DNA from: Prostheceraeus crozeri
Lineage: Eukaryota; Platyhelminthes; Polycladida; Euryleptidae
NCBI GenBank assembly: GCA_907163375.1
Contig: CAJQUW010001625.1
Coordinates: 310,001 to 374,000, forward strand
Direction: 5' to 3'
Length of the DNA: 64,000 nt
The notes below the pieces were generated by a model. That model was not told where the DNA came from. It made no database searches and saw nothing but the letters and a program-made list of their open reading frames with translations. Shown here one piece after another: positions 1 to 11,856 of this stretch (within the stretch, counting starts at the first letter, position 1; each line of letters starts with the position of its first letter). Position numbers and translations under genes: made by a program.

Positions 1-285
1 AAATGAAATTACTACTAACTAAATTACGCCTCATTTTTGTAAAGCTTATGACAAAAATCTTGTTAAAAGTCGCAAATTTATAGATCAAAAGTCAGATAGG
101 GCCTGGGCTGGGCCGCAGTTTGTCTCAGCGGTCGGGCCGAGGCGGGCCTGATAATTCAGGCCCATTTACAAGTCTGAGTGCTAGTGTGCTTTTCATTTCA
201 TCCTGTCCATCCATTGAGGTCCATCCTTCATTTCCCTGCTGTACATGTGGAAGAGATGCAATTGAATGAGATCCGATGTAGCATG

Positions 286-985
286 CAAAGTCCGTCAGCC
301 ACAGCGAGTTTCTGCAGGGAACGAGGCCGAAAATGAGACTTTCACAGAATGATGTACAGTGTACACACTATGCCTACTACGAATCTGTATGTCTGCCGAG
401 TTCTACCTGGTTCCTCTTCTTGTCAGACAACATCTAAGAAAAGCACATCTAAATCCAATGGGAAGCAGTAGTTTTTGGCAGAAATGAAATGTTCTTTTTT
501 TCTCTGAACAGCTGACCAGAAAGAAGTCTACGGCCATAATTTTTGACATGATATGTCTTCAGCTCATTGTGATGCGTATGTGATATGATCATGCCTCTGA
601 TCGGCGATGTATGCAAGAATGTGACTCAATGTAGATGAAGTGGACCAACATGTTGGTGTTTGCCGACAGTAGGAGGATTGTCAACTCCGAATGTGTCAAG
701 CTTCATAGATAAATGCTCATGAACATGCTGAGAAATGACCTGAAGACATTCCACGTCAATAATTATGGTTTAGACTTCGTACTTTTCAGCTGTTGAATGA
801 AAATATAGAAAATTTAATTTTTACCAAAAACTTCAATCAATGTACTTTTCTTTCATCCTGTCTGACAAGAAGAGGAACTGACTAGAACTGTGCAGACGCG
901 CAGATTTGTATCCACATGGTGCACATCTTTCTGTGAAAGTCTCATTTTCGGTCTCGTTGTGGCTGCTGGACTAGTGCTTTCTTTG
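286..985. repeat. Large imperfect palindrome (foldback repeat), copy A
   Basis: The left arm (about 286-560) reads as the reverse complement of the right arm (about 735-985). Examples are GGTTCCTCTTCTTGTCAGAC near 408-427 against GTCTGACAAGAAGAGGAACT near 860, and ATGTCTTCAG near 550 against CTGAAGACATTCC near 740. A diverged copy lies at about 9,590-10,130. It has no open protein of note, so it is best read as a non-autonomous foldback or MITE-like element. Confidence 0.6.
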
Positions 986-1636
986 TTCCCACCAAGTGGA
1001 CAACATTTCTGAGTGCTATGAGCTAATTGAGAAGTCACTTTACGTTTGCTGTGGTCGTTGTTTTCTATATTACTTTCCATAATAACACGCGTACATAATA
1101 CTCATGATTTTAGACTGGATCCTTGCTTGCGAAATTGCAGTGTTATGATATTGGAGCCAAATAATGGACACATGACAGCTTTGAGTCTAAAGCAGTAAAC
1201 ACTTGGTAATGGGGCGTGTCTGCTTCTTAAAAATAGATTATTCATGAATTTGCGGTTTCAAAGCAACCAGCACTGAAATGAAGTTCTCATATTTTAATGT
1301 TTTAAAAATAGTTCTCCCCTCGGGTGCTCTGAGAAGACGAATCTTTTGGGAAATGTTTTGATATCTACGTAGACAGGAATCGTCTATTAGCCTTCTTTCC
1401 TCAATCATTGATTCATCGCATTTCTTGACTATTGAATGCATCTTTACATTAATGTTTGGTTTTTTCATTTGCCTGTTAACACGACAGCATGTCAGCACCG
1501 ATTCTTCGTGACCTCTACAGGAGAAATTCATATGTGTTTTTACTTCATGGATTCTGAGCGATGTGGAGCAACTCAATCATGTTCTACAAAGTTGTCGTGG
1601 AGTCAAACCATAAACTAATTTAACGGAAAGTCATTC
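986..1636. other. No gene recognised
   Basis: Short open frames occur on both strands here, but none shows a family motif or codon pattern I can support. It is spacer between the foldback repeat and a Tc1 element. Confidence 0.6.
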
Positions 1637-1638
1637 TA

Positions 1639-3279
1639 CAGATTGTTTCATAAAAAATGGATCACCCTTAAACATCGCCTTAATTTCAACTTTGTCTAAC
1701 TCCGCCAAACTTGAACGAATTTCTCTGAAATTTGGAAGATATGTCAGTTGTGCTTACTAATATCATTGTTGGAAATTTCAAGCATGAATATTGAGTTGTT
1801 TTCCTGTTATAGATAAAAAAAGTAGTAGATAATTTGATCTTCATTTAGCAATGTTGCACAAAATCATACCTCACTCTTATAAAATTACATTTGTTTCCTT
1901 TGTTATGTAATATGTTTTATACAAGCCAAAAGCTATCAAGCAAAACAAAAATAAAGAAAATCGGTCAATCAGAGCCAGTATAGCACCATTATTCATCAAC
2001 AATAATGTAACTGCTACATGTGATTAACTGGACTTCATGTTCCATAGCTTCCTGACTTCGTTGCGGTGGTGTTGGCAGCACTCCTGATTGCTTTCAGCTA
2101 GAAATCTATTTCTTACCAGTTGAAAACAATACAAAGCACAAATGAACAATAACGAGATCGCATTCACAAAAGGCAAAGTGTCAGCCTTGCTAGAACTAGG
2201 GTATTCTTTGCGAGCTACAAGCAAGCGACTAAATGTCCCTTACACAAATGTGCATCGATGGCATCATGATGATTTTTGACTCTCTGGCCGTCCACGCAAA
2301 ACATCCAAACGTAGAGACCGCCTAATTTTGAGATTTGTTAAAGTTGATCCAAGTCTCTCGTTAACTGAGATGGCTGCACCAGAATCGTCTATTTCTAAGT
2401 CCACTATTCGTAGAAGACTTATTGAGTCGAATTTCAAGAGCTGTAAGAGGCCCTCTCAGATCGAATTATCAGATCAGCATACAAAAAGACGGCTCAGATG
2501 GGCAATGAGTCATTGTCACTGGCGAAATCAATGGGATCGGGTTGTCTGGTCTGATGAGGCATCAGTCCGTCTCAAGGATAGTGATGGTCGATTGAGATTA
2601 TGGATAAAATCTGATCAGGAAATTCCGAGACATTTACATCGTCCCCGGGTACAAGGTGGTGCGACTCTACTGATTTGGGCTGGCATTTGGACCAATGGCC
2701 GCTCTGAACTTCACATACAGCAAGGAACCATGAATTTTGAACGCTATGTGAATGTTTTACGAATGAACATTGGCCAAATGACAGATCGACTTGGTGATCC
2801 ATCGACTTGGTTATTTATGGATAATAATGCTACGTGTCACAGGAGTAGTAGAGTCAACTTATGCAAGTCTCAATTAGGGCTTAGGACATTATCTTGGCCA
2901 GCTCGTTCTCCTGATCTGAATCCCATAGAAAATGTATGGAGTATTCTAAAATGTAACGTTCGTCGTTCACTGCTACCTACAGATGGCGTATCACAACTTA
3001 CGTCACTGTTAAAAAGAGAGTGGAGAAAGTTAGATCAGTCAAAAATCAACGATATCATCGAATCAATGCCTAGACGAATTGGTAATGTCATTGACAATAA
3101 GGGTAGGGCCACAAAATATTAGTTTCTTAAGAACCGTTACTGTATCATAGCTCATCAGATTATATAAGGACATTTAAATATATTAGGGACATGAAATAAC
3201 ATGAAAAATGCTTTCTGTATCATACTTATGTTTTATTTAGTCAAATTTTAGGATGATCCACTTTTTATGAAACGGACTG
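1639..3279 (+). mobile_element. Tc1/mariner-superfamily DNA transposon, copy A (1,641 bp)
   Basis: It is flanked by TA at 1637-1638 and 3280-3281, the superfamily's target duplication. The imperfect terminal inverted repeats begin CAGATTGTTTCATAAAAA on the left and CAGTCCGTTTCATAAAAA on the right, and run for about 30 bp. A related copy lies inverted at 42,986-44,317 and is about 309 bp shorter. The transposase inside copy A is interrupted (see next entry), so it is probably not autonomous. The clean termini and TA sites make the boundaries secure. Confidence 0.9.
2142..3122 (+). pseudogene. Tc1-like DDE transposase, interrupted
   Basis: The frame from ATG 2142 encodes an N-terminal helix-turn-helix region (KGKVSALLELGYSLRAT, then a second HTH with SISKSTIRRRL). 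The catalytic core has Asp in VVWSDEAS, Asp in WLFMDNNATCH and Glu in SPDLNPIENVW, the DD34E arrangement of Tc1. An in-frame TGA at 2277-2279 (CGA in copy B) and the loss of about five codons after it separate the first HTH from the rest. The long open part starts at ATG 2328 and gives 264 residues. Comparison with copy B shows the changes are specific to this copy. Confidence 0.88.
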
Positions 3280-3281
3280 TA

Positions 3282-3774
3282 TTTTCCAATGAATCAATCT
3301 TCTTTCCATGACAGTTCGTACATTGTCTCATTATCATAAATTTCATCATTTTCATCAACTCCATCGGTCTTCAACACCTTCATCAGAAGTTCTCACAAGT
3401 TGAAATCTCCACTGCAATTGAAGTTATCGGATTGACTAACGAATTCTGCTCGCAAATTCTGTCAATCTGACGTAATATTGGTTTTGATATGAAAAGTTAC
3501 TCGAAGTAAGAATGACTGTAGCGGAACACAATCAATCTTTGACCTTTATCAGAGAATTTCCTCCAATTCGTCAAGGGATTCGATCAGAAATTCCTTGCAG
3601 AGGTCAATGTATATCAAGGAAGTGTTGAACACTTATAAACAGAGGTATTACGTGAGTGGATTGTTCTATAAATAATGTGCGAATAATTGGCGCAGATTAA
3701 ATTTGAAATTTACGGGAACGAAAAAGTGTAGGAAAACTGATGTTTAATAACATTGATTGTTTTCAGTCTGTAGA
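3282..3774. other. No gene recognised
   Basis: AT-rich spacer between the Tc1 element and the LINE relic. I see no coding or repeat signal I can support. Confidence 0.6.
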
Positions 3775-4900
3775 ACAAGATTCGAAACTATGAAAATAAG
3801 TCACAGGGCTAACATAATTAGGATTAATGCTCAGCGTTCCCATCGCAGCCATCATGTTTTCCAATAGATAGAATTTTGGCCCATCAAGCACGCGAAACAA
3901 ATATGTCTTCTTCTGGCTTTCTTCCCACTTCAGGTGAGGTCGCCAGTGCGGACCTCCGCTGCATTCTGTCCAACGCATCTTCTTCTTCAACTTCTGTTAT
4001 CTTTAGATTTTCCGTTATGCAGTCCTCCCATCTCCTCTTCGACCTTCTCAGCTTCCAGCTGTCTCAATTTCCTTCCGACGTAATCTTCCTATCTCCTCAC
4101 CGCATGTCCTACCCATCTCATACGCGTCTCTCAACTTAGTCCTCAACTCTCCCATTTGTAATCGCCTTCTAGCACTCTCGATCCAGCCTTGTCAGTCACA
4201 GCGACCATCTCAGCATATTCATCTCTACCACCTGCATTTTCGCCTTCGTCACGTCACCGCTTCCGTTTCATACATCATTGCTGGTCCCACCATCGTCTTG
4301 CGTATCTTACTTTCAATTTCACTGTTTCCTTCTTGTCACGTATAACTCCTGTGATCTTCTTTCATGTTCCCCTGCCCGCCTGGATTCTCTTCGTCACCTC
4401 TATGTCCGATCCTTCATATGCCTCACAGTCGATCCAAGATGCTTGAGTACCTTCACTTACCTCACCATCTCCCCTGTAACTTCCATCTCTTCTTCCACAT
4501 CATCGTCTTCCTCCGATGCTGCCTTCAGCTTAAGGTATTCAGTCTTCTACCTGCTCACTTTCATACCTTACCTATCATTCCTCTCTACATCCTTTGTCTC
4601 TGCTCTACTTCTTATCTTGTCTTTCCACATAGTCTGCAAAAGCATCTCCCAAAGTTTCCTTTCTCTGAATGCATCTGGTCATGCAGTCCATGACGATGGC
4701 AAACAGGAACGAGCTAAGTGCGGAGCTCTGATGTAGTCCCAACGTGACCTGGAAGTCTGCCGAAACCCCCGCTGCACATCTCATTTATGCTTCACTGTCT
4801 TCATATGCATTTTGGATTAAACGAATATGCATCTCCTCTATAAGCGTCTCCATGTCTCTCGCCTTGGTACCTGATCGTCAACCTTCTCCAAGTCAGGAAA
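3775..4900 (-). pseudogene. RTE-type LINE reverse transcriptase relic
   Basis: The minus strand reads through broken frames as the C-terminal half of an RTE-like non-LTR reverse transcriptase. In order it shows DLEKVDDQVPRRETW near 4,890, then GLHQSSALSSFLFAIVMD near 4,720 (normally GLHQGSALSPFLF), a KTEYLKL segment near 4,530, an HLGSTV segment near 4,440 (normally YLGS), KIRKTMVGPAMMYETEA near 4,270 (normally RPAMLYGAE), and a DYVGRKL-like tail near 4,080. Several stops and frame changes separate these blocks, so it is dead. The pyrimidine-rich open frames on the plus strand over 3.9-4.7 kb are antisense shadows of it. Confidence 0.8.
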
Positions 4901-7900
4901 TACCCGGTTTGGACGGGATTTCTTGGTCCCATTCCCATCCCGTTCCGACGGGATTCCAATGGGAAATTCCATTCACACAGATTTTTCACGATATTTACAG
5001 TTACTTTCCATAATAATTCCCAGTATTGCCATACATCAAATCTTAGTGCCTCAATTGGAACTTGCACCCGTTAATAGTTTCGCATATTATTAGATAATGT
5101 AAAACAAAGAACTTTACACGTGCTCTATGGCTCTGCAGATAGGTCTACAATCCATGATATCAGACTACCCTGCGAACTTGCATTTCGAAAATCTAAGCTA
5201 GCTTCCTCATCAAACGTTATGGCAATTATGTCCTTTAATGGGTACCTGCTAACCAGATAAGCCGTAATAGGTTTTGGTAAAATATCTAAATTACAATCGA
5301 TTCATCAAGCCTGATATAAACATGATAGGCCTACTACAGATGCGTCTCGGCATTGAATATTCCTACCCAACCGATGAGAGTGGATGGATGCTGTCTACTT
5401 CAAGCAATTATAGCGCTTATAAGTGGATCGTCAACAACATTTATTTAGTGCATATATTGGCACATTTGTAATTACAATGTATATTCTACATGTAGCATAT
5501 TGTTCATGCGATGCCGGTACCTAGTCAACCTCCATGGAAGCAGGTCTTTACAGCATGTGCTTTCCTGTGTGCCTCGATGGTTTCCTCATTTGTAGATTTG
5601 TGTTATGAATAACGATGATAGCAACTCGGATAGAAGTGTCACAGTAAAAGAGAACATAGCATGTGAAACATAGAAATACAAAAATTAATGAGCACGACAG
5701 TAAAAGCCAAGCAGTTGATAGGAAAAATTCATTCTTACAGATTTTCACCAATGGAATCGTCTTGAATCCAATTTTCTGAAAATATAGAGAGGATTTTAAT
5801 CAATTTATATACAAGCAACTCTGAAAATTCATTTCTGAAGTGTTTAAAATGGAAACTTCCGTAGGCTCTACTAGGCTGGGAGCTGTACCAATAAAAAGAA
5901 GTTATTTCTCCTCTAACTATCAAGCTTGGCGCTCTCGCTGTTAACGTTGATTTGAAAGGATCGTTTGACATGTGATTTACATGACACAAATGATTGACAT
6001 GCATTCAGCTGACATCTTATTGCCTCATAACAAAATGAAAGACATAAATCTTCAAGAGGAATCAACACTTCAGATCAAAGATGGTTAATATCATCTATGT
6101 TTAGCATTGAATTATATCAAATTGACATTGCAAATAGAGTTTGAATGATAGTTTCTATCAATCAAGAAAAAAAGGCTTTGAAATTTAATAAATATGATGA
6201 GACCAAAATTGATATTAGCCAAGAACTTGGCTTAAGCATCTTACATCTAACTGAAGGGTATGATGAGTGTGTTGTACGTGTATTTTGCTTGGAACACAGC
6301 AATAAATGTTCCTTCAATATGAAAATATGCTCATAATTGCTCATATTTCAAAATAAATAATACATATAAAGATTTCTGTGATTTCATTCATTAAATTATT
6401 CGTTGAAATTTGAGAGAAAGTCGATATATAGAAAATAGATTTAATAGAAAATTCGATAACCGGACGAACATCTTGATGCGTAAAGGCATATCAAAGGAAC
6501 AATTTAGTTTGAGAATAGATTCCAATCCGTTGTTATCAAACTAATCTCATAATGAGATGATATTCATAAAGTGCTTTAAAAACATGGAAACTTATTTGAT
6601 TACTATAACTTTACATTGCCAGATAATCTGCAAATTTATTCATCCACTGCTACAATTGTAATTTCTGACACCAGTGACATGCTGAAGAGTAAAATTCACA
6701 TGATGCGAACTAAATGTTATGAGCTTGAAATCTGTTCAGACATTTTGGTGCCCTTTCCACAACTTGATGTCAACAAGTCCTCCTGCAAGGCAAGATCATT
6801 GAATTGACGGCAGTCTCTCTGTCAACACGCGCCATCTTGGACGTCAAAATCTCAGGATTTTTGTAATTTTTCATTTAATTTGCAATACACCTTTTCTCAG
6901 CGACAGCCAATGCGATAGTGTAGATTTTCGACTGACTTGAAGTGCATCAGGTTAGGATATTCGATACCGATTGCGCTAAGCAGACATGTGGCCATTCGTG
7001 GCGCTGATCGACCACCATGCACTGCATTACGACCTCTCGTTAAGGGTCCGAGCAATCTGTTATGGAACCCGATCCTGAGTCAACTGTTTCAACTATTACA
7101 TGAGAATTCGCACAATTTGTTGAAAATTACAAAATTGCATTGTTCTAAGAATAACAAGCATTTGCCAGCTGCATATTCTTTTATACCTTACTTTCTAGGA
7201 ACCAATTATTGTGGAGTGTCTTTCGATTTCCTATAACACGAAGACATCAAAACATCATCTACATGTACATTCATCAAACCATTTGTTGTGATGGTGGGTA
7301 CAATTAATGGTTAAACGAACTGACTTCTGTGGGTAAATCGCGACGGAATCAATCGATCGATTGCTGAATGTACAAGCACGGCTTATCATTGTCAGTCATT
7401 AGTATTTTGGCACAGATTCAGTCAAATGCTCATGGAAATTGTTGAATTTTTCATGAAACCTGAATTTTTCATGGAAACTGAAAGTAAAGAGATCTGTAAA
7501 AACTGTAAAATTCTCATCAATGAATTACAGAAAATCCACTAAGAAAGTGTTCAAAATCTCGTGATTAAAAACTGATCGAAAATCGATCGTACTCTATATT
7601 TTCATGTAATTAAACATTTGATTTTGCAAAGCTGATAACAATGAAGAAGTCTACCAACTTGAAAAAAATTGAAAGTGCAAAATATAGAGCCACTTAATTT
7701 TGTAGATTGATAGATCACTCTGAATGTACGATGTTCTAACGATGTTCGTGTTGAACTAGGAACCTACGAAGCCTTGAGATTCGATTCAAAATTCGCCAAC
7801 AAAAAACAAAAAAGCGTATGCATCGTCAACAAGCGTCGGTTGTGCTTCTGCTGTTAGTCTCAATGTGCATGTCATATCAATTTTCTACGGATCTATATCA

Positions 7901-8299
7901 TCTTTTTTCATAAGAAAATATACCTACGTGATCCTCTTCGCGCCATCTGTATATTCCCTGCATTAGATTCGTCTCAACATTTTCATATAACATCGAAATT
8001 GCCTCCCGATTCACGTGAGTATCTCTCACCGCTGTGATGGCCAACTTGGATATCTAACTGCGTCAGAACTGTCGTGCACGGAATTTCCGAAGACTCAAGT
8101 TATTTAGTTCCGAGTGTAATCAATGGTAAACATCTCTGTGGGTGAGTGTAATTGAAGTCTAACTTGAGATCTAAAGGTAGAAGCTGTGTGACCACTGGTT
8201 TGATCAATTATTTTGTCAATATTTATGTGAGTGGACTGATCGCAATGGATTAATCCATTGACGAAATATTAATTTTATCAGAATCTGATTTGGTTTCAC
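4901..8299. other. No gene recognised (3.4 kb)
   Basis: AT-rich sequence with scattered small open frames under 100 codons on both strands. None shows a domain, a conserved motif or splice-site support that I can defend. It could hold intergenic sequence, an intron or strongly decayed repeats. Confidence 0.55.
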
Positions 8300-9483
8300 G
8301 AAAAAATAGTATCAACAAACAAAGTCTGATTGATGCCGTTATTCAATTACGATCACAACACTCCACGGCTGAACAAATCACAATTGACAATGTATCGTCT
8401 TCTGAGCGAGGTCGAACAGCGGATCGGTAAGCGGAATAACACCATAATATCCGGAGTGAGAGAACTTAGCGGTGGTGATCAGGCGGCTCGAAAAGCTCAC
8501 GATAGGACGAAAGTAAGAGACATGTTGCATGCCGCTGCAAATGGAGAAGCAGACCTGTCTACAGATGTGCTGTCAGAAGACCGAATTGGTCGGAGAGAGT
8601 GGTTCTCGTCTGGTGCTGGTCCGCATGACACATCCTCAGAGGGCTGAAGAAACAATACGCAAAGTCAAAAGACTTCGAAACTTCTCCAATTTTCGGGGTA
8701 TTTACATAAGGATAATATATCAGGACATGCAGGGAAGCAACAAGAGCACATGAAACAATTGAGGAGAGAGCGAGACGTACGGCGAGAGAACAGCGATTAT
8801 GCTGTCACCTACCTTTTCTGTCAACTTCCACGGAAACATGCCTAAAATTTCCGCAAAGGATTTTATCAAACAATGCCGCATATCCAGCTTTGTATATTTC
8901 TAATGTTCTAAGGACGACGAACTATGCATATTTTCTTCGAGATGGTCCACATATCCTTGGACTTAGCGAGACATGGTTGAGTGATGATATTGAAAATGCC
9001 TAAATAATGCTGTCCAACGTGAATGATATTAAGCTGATGGTTCTTGGCGACATGAGCAGTGTTCCAACTGATTTTTTATCGAGCCACTATGGCATGCTGC
9101 AAGTTGTAAATCAGTCTACTAAAGGCATTGCGACCCTTGACAAATGTTACATGCATCATACTATCATTGACTTTTATCATGCAGCTGCAATCGTTCAGAA
9201 TTTTGGCAACGGCGACCACAAAAATGTTCATGTCCAAGCTAAACTGGAAATTCCTGTGCTACATTCATATCGCACATTGTTCGACTATCGCAGAAGTAAG
9301 ACAGTAAACTTTGACTATCAGCTTTCCTCCTTCGACTGGCAAATAACTTCTACCGTTTACAGTGTTGTGTTCGGCTCTCTTGCAAATATTCCTAGAATTG
9401 CGTTACCTTCTGTGGAAATTTGGAGCGGCATACACAAGTACAGAACATCTGCAGTAAGGCGAGTAAAAGAAGTTTCTTGCTAA
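8300..9483 (+). pseudogene. CR1/L2-like LINE relic: ORF1 piece plus endonuclease piece
   Basis: The open frame at 8330-8647 contains EVEQRIGKRNNTIISGVREL and EDRIGR, typical of the coiled coil and RNA-binding domain of LINE ORF1 proteins. It continues in another frame at 8,600-8,750 (KVKRLRNFSNFRGIYIR). Near 8,945-8,990 the text HILGLSETWLSDDIENA matches the SETWL block of the apurinic-type endonuclease. The frame at 9007-9483 continues this domain: VLGDMSS stands where GDFN is expected, followed by VVNQSTKGIATLDK, a decayed form of VVxxPTRGxxILD. The SDH block is lost. Multiple frame breaks and the lack of a reverse transcriptase show a dead 5' fragment. Confidence 0.65.
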
Positions 9484-9589
9484 GAAAACAACGCTCCTTT
9501 GTTCTTCAGAAGCACATAATTAATCTGATAAACATAAATAACTAAAACATAAATAATTAATCTAAACATATGTTAATCCAATGTGACGC

Positions 9590-10130
9590 AGATTGCAGTT
9601 TTGGCAAAAATGTAATTTTCTGTGTTTCTCTTGTCAACTGAAAGGAACTAAGTCTAGAGCCATGATTTTTGACATGGAATGTCTACAGGTAATTTACTAT
9701 CATGCACCCCTGTCTATGAAGCTACACACGTTCAGATTTGACAAGCTTCCTTCTGTCGCAAACATGTTGGTCCACTTTATCCACATTGAGCCACATTCTC
9801 GTGTGCATTGCCGATCAGAAGCATGATAATAACACATGCACATGAAAGGGAATGACCTGAAGACATTCCATGACAATAATTATGGTACTAGACCTTGTAT
9901 TTTTGTTTAATCAGAGAAAACACAGAAAATTACGTTTCAACCAAAAACTTCAATTTGCGTCCCGTTGTATGAACATGCATTTTTCTGTGATCCTGTTTGA
10001 CAAGAAGAGGAACTCACTAGAATTCGGCAGGCGCACAGATTCGTAGTAGGCATAGGGTGTCCTCGATTCTGTGAAAGTCTTATTGTCGGCCTCGTTCCAT
10101 GCAGAAACTCGTTCTGGCTGCCGGACTATC
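9590..10130. repeat. Palindromic foldback repeat, copy B
   Basis: A diverged copy of the repeat at 286-985. Shared blocks include TTTTTGACATGGAATGTCT near 9,668, GACCTGAAGACATTCCATG near 9,853, and GACAAGAAGAGGAACT near 9,999. The inner blocks again face each other as inverted repeats. It lies directly 3' of the LINE relic. Confidence 0.55.
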
Positions 10131-11284
10131 TCTTGGATGTTCCACTGTCACGCTCAGTTTGGACCCTTGTGTACTCGGTAACTTTTGGCGGACATGTGTT
10201 CTTTCTATGAACTTACTTACGTTCATTGAATAGAACTCAGAGACGAAGAGCAAAGGTCCGTAGCGCAAAAAGTGAAAGTAAAAAACAAGTGAAAACTTCT
10301 TTCCTCTACTTATCGTAAAAATGTATAAAATTCAAGATTCGAGGTTTGAGAACCTCTGACAAGAAAAAGAATGATTATTTTCTACTTGACTCTTCTAAGC
10401 GAAGCAATTTTCAGACAGAAAGTTTTCTCTCTGTCGACTTTATCGCTGCATTGCATGAAATGGAACACAACTAGATGAGAAAAGCTCAAATTTTGTGATA
10501 TCTGATACAAGAACGGAAACTGTCAACTTCTGTCATACTTTTCATGATTTTCAACGTTTTTTCACTGCTCGCATTTCGTAGTGTTCACGACCATCTCTTC
10601 GTTCTGAAATACCTCGCACAAATGACAATCGTTCAATGACATCTTCGGATGAACAAATTAGAGGACTTCTCTTTGTCCATTCATAATTACGCCTCTGACT
10701 CGTCCGAGAGTTGAGAAGTGGACAGTTGAGCGCCATAGCGCGCGTTACTCATAATTTCACCGTCTGTTCGCATTTGCCAAGACATCTGTTGATCAAGAAG
10801 AGACATTCGGTCCATATCCGCCTGCGAATGAAGTAAGTCTACAACTTGAGATTATTTAAAAACGCAGCATAAAAGAGACTGTCAGTGACTTCGTTTCATT
10901 CCGGAAAGTAATCTGATAATAAAACAAAAAGATTAATAGTCGCAGCGTCCTTTCTGTTATTTATCTTTTTGAAGGCGAATTTACATTATCTCCCCAATTT
11001 TTTATATGAATGACTCTCTTTTTAATCGCTGTAAGGATTTTCGCTTCTTTAAGTATTTCTGATAATAAAGTAATTTTCCCGAAAATAATTAAGTATAGCT
11101 TATTGTCTACTTATATTTCTAAATCTATGGTGAAATGATATAGGAATAATGACATTACCCTGCCGTCATTTTTCAATACTTACAACATAGAAGCTACTGC
11201 TAAGATAATAGACCTCTTAATTGTAGAAGAATGTTCTGTTACAGGAAGTCTATGGATAGATGCAGATGTATATAATTAGATAAT
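10131..11284. other. No gene recognised
   Basis: AT-rich spacer. A phrase ATTATCTCCCCAAT near 10,988 recurs near 11,410, on the other side of the hairpin at 11,285-11,393. No coding feature can be supported. Confidence 0.5.
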
Positions 11285-11393
11285 GGAAATACCACATGAG
11301 ATTTCTCGGGAAGTAATGAACAAATCGTCGGCCGCCCGCTAACGCGGCCTCTGATTTGTACATTACTTACCTTGAAATTTCATATGATATTCC
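11285..11393. repeat. About 110-bp imperfect hairpin with GC-rich loop (1 of 3)
   Basis: The left arm 11285-11335 pairs with the right arm 11344-11393: AAGTAATGAACAAATC is answered by GATTTGTACATTACTT, and GGCCGC by GCGGCC at the tip. About three quarters of the positions match. Two other hairpins of the same size and plan (AT-rich stem, GC-rich tip) lie at 41,284-41,390 and 62,304-62,411. Confidence 0.7.
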
Positions 11394-11777
11394 TACATTG
11401 TTCAAAAAAAATTATCTCCCCAATAGAATGCTTGTATTTCACAGTGCAATATCTTCTATGATTATTTCTTCCATGATAGAGTTTATGCTTTCCAAAGAGT
11501 GCATATACTTCAGGGAGTGCAATAAACAGTCTTTATATTACCTCTTTTTGTTATGGAATTGTAGATATCAGCGGTATTTCGTGAGATTTCCATGCAGATT
11601 TTAACGCTTTAGAAGATGAAAAACTTTCTATTTGCTAAAAGATGAAGATAAAAATAAAGAATGTTTATTGCACTCCTTGAAATTTATGCACTTTTTGGAA
11701 AGCACAATACATAGCTATTTACGCAACTAGTGCATGATTGCTTCTTTATAGCATTCCACGAGTTAGATATCTTAAAT

Positions 11778-11848
11778 GAAGGAGGTCTAGATATCTATAA
11801 TTGTACAATATATGTATATCTACAATTATAGATATCTAGACCTCCTTG
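11778..11848. mobile_element. 71-bp foldback insertion with 8-bp target duplication
   Basis: Perfect 27-bp arms (11779-11805 and 11821-11847, starting AAGGAGGTCTAGATATCTAT) enclose a loop of about 15 bp. Directly outside lie identical 8-bp repeats TCTTAAAT at 11770-11777 and 11849-11856, as expected for a target duplication of hAT type. It is far too short to code. A pre-miRNA-like hairpin would have the same size, but the flanking duplication favours an insertion. Confidence 0.7.
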
Positions 11849-11856
11849 TCTTAAAT

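Noticed and set aside
3876-4736. Ser/Pro-rich open frames on the plus strand
   Set aside because: They are antisense shadows of the RTE-type reverse transcriptase relic on the minus strand.
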